IMG/VR virus record: IMGVR_UViG_3300030419_008158
Span: 256,518 to 284,429 of that record
From: a virus
Reading direction: 5' to 3' (one strand)
Length of the DNA: 27,912 nt
Shown: positions 27,327 to 27,912 of the stretch, piece by piece
Position numbering within the stretch: position 1 is the stretch's first letter
Layout of the letters: the number at the start of each line of letters is the position of its first letter
Translations under genes and position numbers: made by a program
The notes under the pieces: model-generated
Told to the model about the DNA's origin: nothing
The model's database searches: none
The model's input: the letters and a program-made list of their open reading frames with translations, nothing else

Positions 27327-27602
27327 TTATTTTCCTTGCCTATACGCTTTATCTGCCTGGGAACCGACAGGAGCCATAAGTTTCTTTAATTGGTTAGAAA
27401 AAGAAAAGAAAGGATGACCGAACTCCTCGTATGCTGGATCACGTTCAGAGTACTTTACAATTTCTTCTGCAATCATTTGCGCTTTTTGAAGGTGATCAAG
27501 CATCAAATACATCTCATCGAGAGGATTATATTCATATGCTTCTTGTAGCTTCGCCTTCTCTTCTTTGATGATTCTTTTTAGTTGTCTTTTGGTGATTCTC
27601 AT
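27327..27602 (-). CDS. Leader-family protein, 91 residues
   Basis: Starts MRITKRQLKRIIKEEKAKLQEA; I-K-E and L-Q-E are present. The mature part begins YEYNPLDEMYLMLDHLQKA, then a helical AEEIVKYSERDPAYEEFGH and a basic C-terminus. One base separates the start from the preceding stop. Confidence 0.83.
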   Translation of the reverse strand: MRITKRQLKRIIKEEKAKLQEAYEYNPLDEMYLMLDHLQKAQMIAEEIVKYSERDPAYEEFGHPFFSFSNQLKKLMAPVGSQADKAYRQGK

Positions 27603-27603
27603 C

Positions 27604-27858
27604 TTAGTAATCCTTTAGCGCCTTTATTTGTTTTTCTAGATCTTCTGCCGCACGAATAACCTCTGGCTTTTGATTTTGCTTGGCTTCAGTCCATATGTCC
27701 CACAGCGCAGAAGTAGCTTCAGAAATGGAATCAATTGCCCTTTGTAAGTGCTCCGAGCGATAAGCTGCACGTGCAAACATATGATCAGCCTGCTCATTGA
27801 GAAGCCTGGCCTTCTCTTCTTTGATGATTCTTCTTAATTGCCTTTTAGTAATCTTCAC
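27604..27858 (-). CDS. Leader-family protein, 84 residues
   Basis: Starts at GTG 27858, with GGAGGA upstream, and encodes MKITKRQLRRIIKEEKARLL followed by N-E, the cleanest copy of the consensus. The mature part is helical: ADHMFARAAYRSEHLQRAI, SISEATSALWDIWTEAKQN, EVIRAAEDLEKQIKALKD. A short helical bundle is likely. No named family. It is the last complete gene of the window. Confidence 0.83.
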   Translation of the reverse strand: MKITKRQLRRIIKEEKARLLNEQADHMFARAAYRSEHLQRAIDSISEATSALWDIWTEAKQNQKPEVIRAAEDLEKQIKALKDY

Positions 27859-27860
27859 TG

Positions 27861-27911
27861 TTATCCTCCAAGCCGGCTATTCAAAATCTGAACTGCCTGA
27901 GCTAGTGTCTT
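27861..27911 (-). CDS. Partial gene, C-terminal 16 residues
   Basis: The window ends inside a gene that reads leftward. The frame K-T-L-A-Q-A-V-Q-I-L-N-S-R-L-G-G stops at TAA just before the next start, and its last codons overlap the ribosome binding site of 27604-27858. The helical pattern fits another member of the array, but no leader is visible because the start is outside. A second frame ending at 27877 is less likely. Confidence 0.5.
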   Translation of the reverse strand, partial: KTLAQAVQILNSRLGG

Positions 27912-27912
27912 G

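Larger units (their letters stand above)
14202..27858 (-). repeat. Dispersed leader-peptide repeat family, 27 clear copies
   Basis: A coding repeat of about 60 bases with consensus protein MKITKRQLRRIIKEEKARLL. Copies begin at 14519, 14815, 15819, 16656, 17031, 17296, 17809, 18129, 18513, 18886, 19215, 19481, 19783, 20396, 23856, 24127, 24501, 24827, 25054, 25501, 26064, 26378, 26645, 26935, 27325, 27602 and 27858, all minus. Divergent relatives occur at 21796, in 25041-25262 and perhaps in the GNAT gene. The DNA is similar as well as the protein, including synonymous positions. Spacing is 120 to 660 bases outside the uvsE interruption. Mature regions after the leader differ widely from each other. 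Confidence 0.93.

Noticed and set aside
14202-27858. CRISPR-like array: a roughly 40-60-base repeat returning every few hundred bases
   Set aside because: The repeat is always in the coding frame and always begins at or near a start codon, spacing is irregular and far above CRISPR spacing, and it encodes a conserved peptide.

Overview
The window looks like part of a large contractile-tailed bacteriophage (myovirus-like Caudoviricetes), probably marine. The sequence shows a T4 gp18-like tail sheath gene, a T4 Rnl1-type RNA ligase, a phage-style ThyX, a Nudix hydrolase, a UvsE/UVDE repair nuclease, an Hsp20, and homing-type HNH and GIY-YIG nucleases. Almost all genes lie on the minus strand with 1-14 nt overlaps (ATGA, TAATG, TGATG, GTGA). 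The exceptions are three plus-strand genes, all for membrane or exported proteins. No capsid, terminase, replication or tRNA gene was recognised, so the assignment rests on a minority of the genome.

Layout, left to right. (1) 43-5861 is a metabolism, stress and nucleic-acid block: an L7/L12-like small protein, a basic protein, RNA ligase, SAM methyltransferase, Hsp20, DUF3310, a SLOG-like protein, ThyX, Nudix and a small membrane protein. Its transcription units are separated by one strong terminator and by promoters that share an unusual element, GTGTAa-N17/18-TATAAT. (2) 5882-9226 is a very long tail sheath. (3) 9281-14168 is an accessory block: DUF192, GNAT, a C/H/D-containing conserved protein, a HlyIII/PAQR-like membrane protein, a membrane zincin, HNH, a plus-strand pair of membrane proteins, GIY-YIG and small proteins. 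(4) 14202-27858 is the striking part. It holds about 25 mostly unrelated small genes that share an N-terminal peptide close to MKITKRQLRRIIKEEKARLL. It is interrupted by a metallopeptidase, the uvsE gene, a plus-strand exported protein and several tiny membrane or translationally coupled ORFs.

The leader family is the main discovery candidate. I count 27 clear copies in 13.7 kb. An [I/V]-x-E triplet at positions 12-14 is kept in 26 of 27 while the middle residue varies (K, R, S, I, A), and most copies have a second L-x-E a few residues on. This matches the (L/I)-x-E cleavage rule of the T4 prohead protease gp21 and the capsid-targeting sequences of T4 internal proteins. My inference is that the leader is a removable capsid-targeting or scaffold-binding tag and that the locus encodes a large set of proteins packed in the phage head. 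Some genes carry two leaders in one reading frame (17033-17809, 17809-18513, 26642-27325, and a stop-interrupted pair at 16297-17031), which would behave as protease-cleaved polyproteins. The alternative is that the leader is a spreading translation-initiation or recombination cassette. Virion proteomics with N-terminal mapping would separate these.

Ten short features would be missed by a length-filtered gene call: 2001-2141, 2902-2916, 11400-11546, 16900-17031, 23119-23223, 25503-25655, 25652-25723, the internal start at 14815, the open segment 16657-16899 and the partial gene at 27861-27911. No gene-free stretch exceeds about 120 bases, apart from the noncoding gaps described individually.
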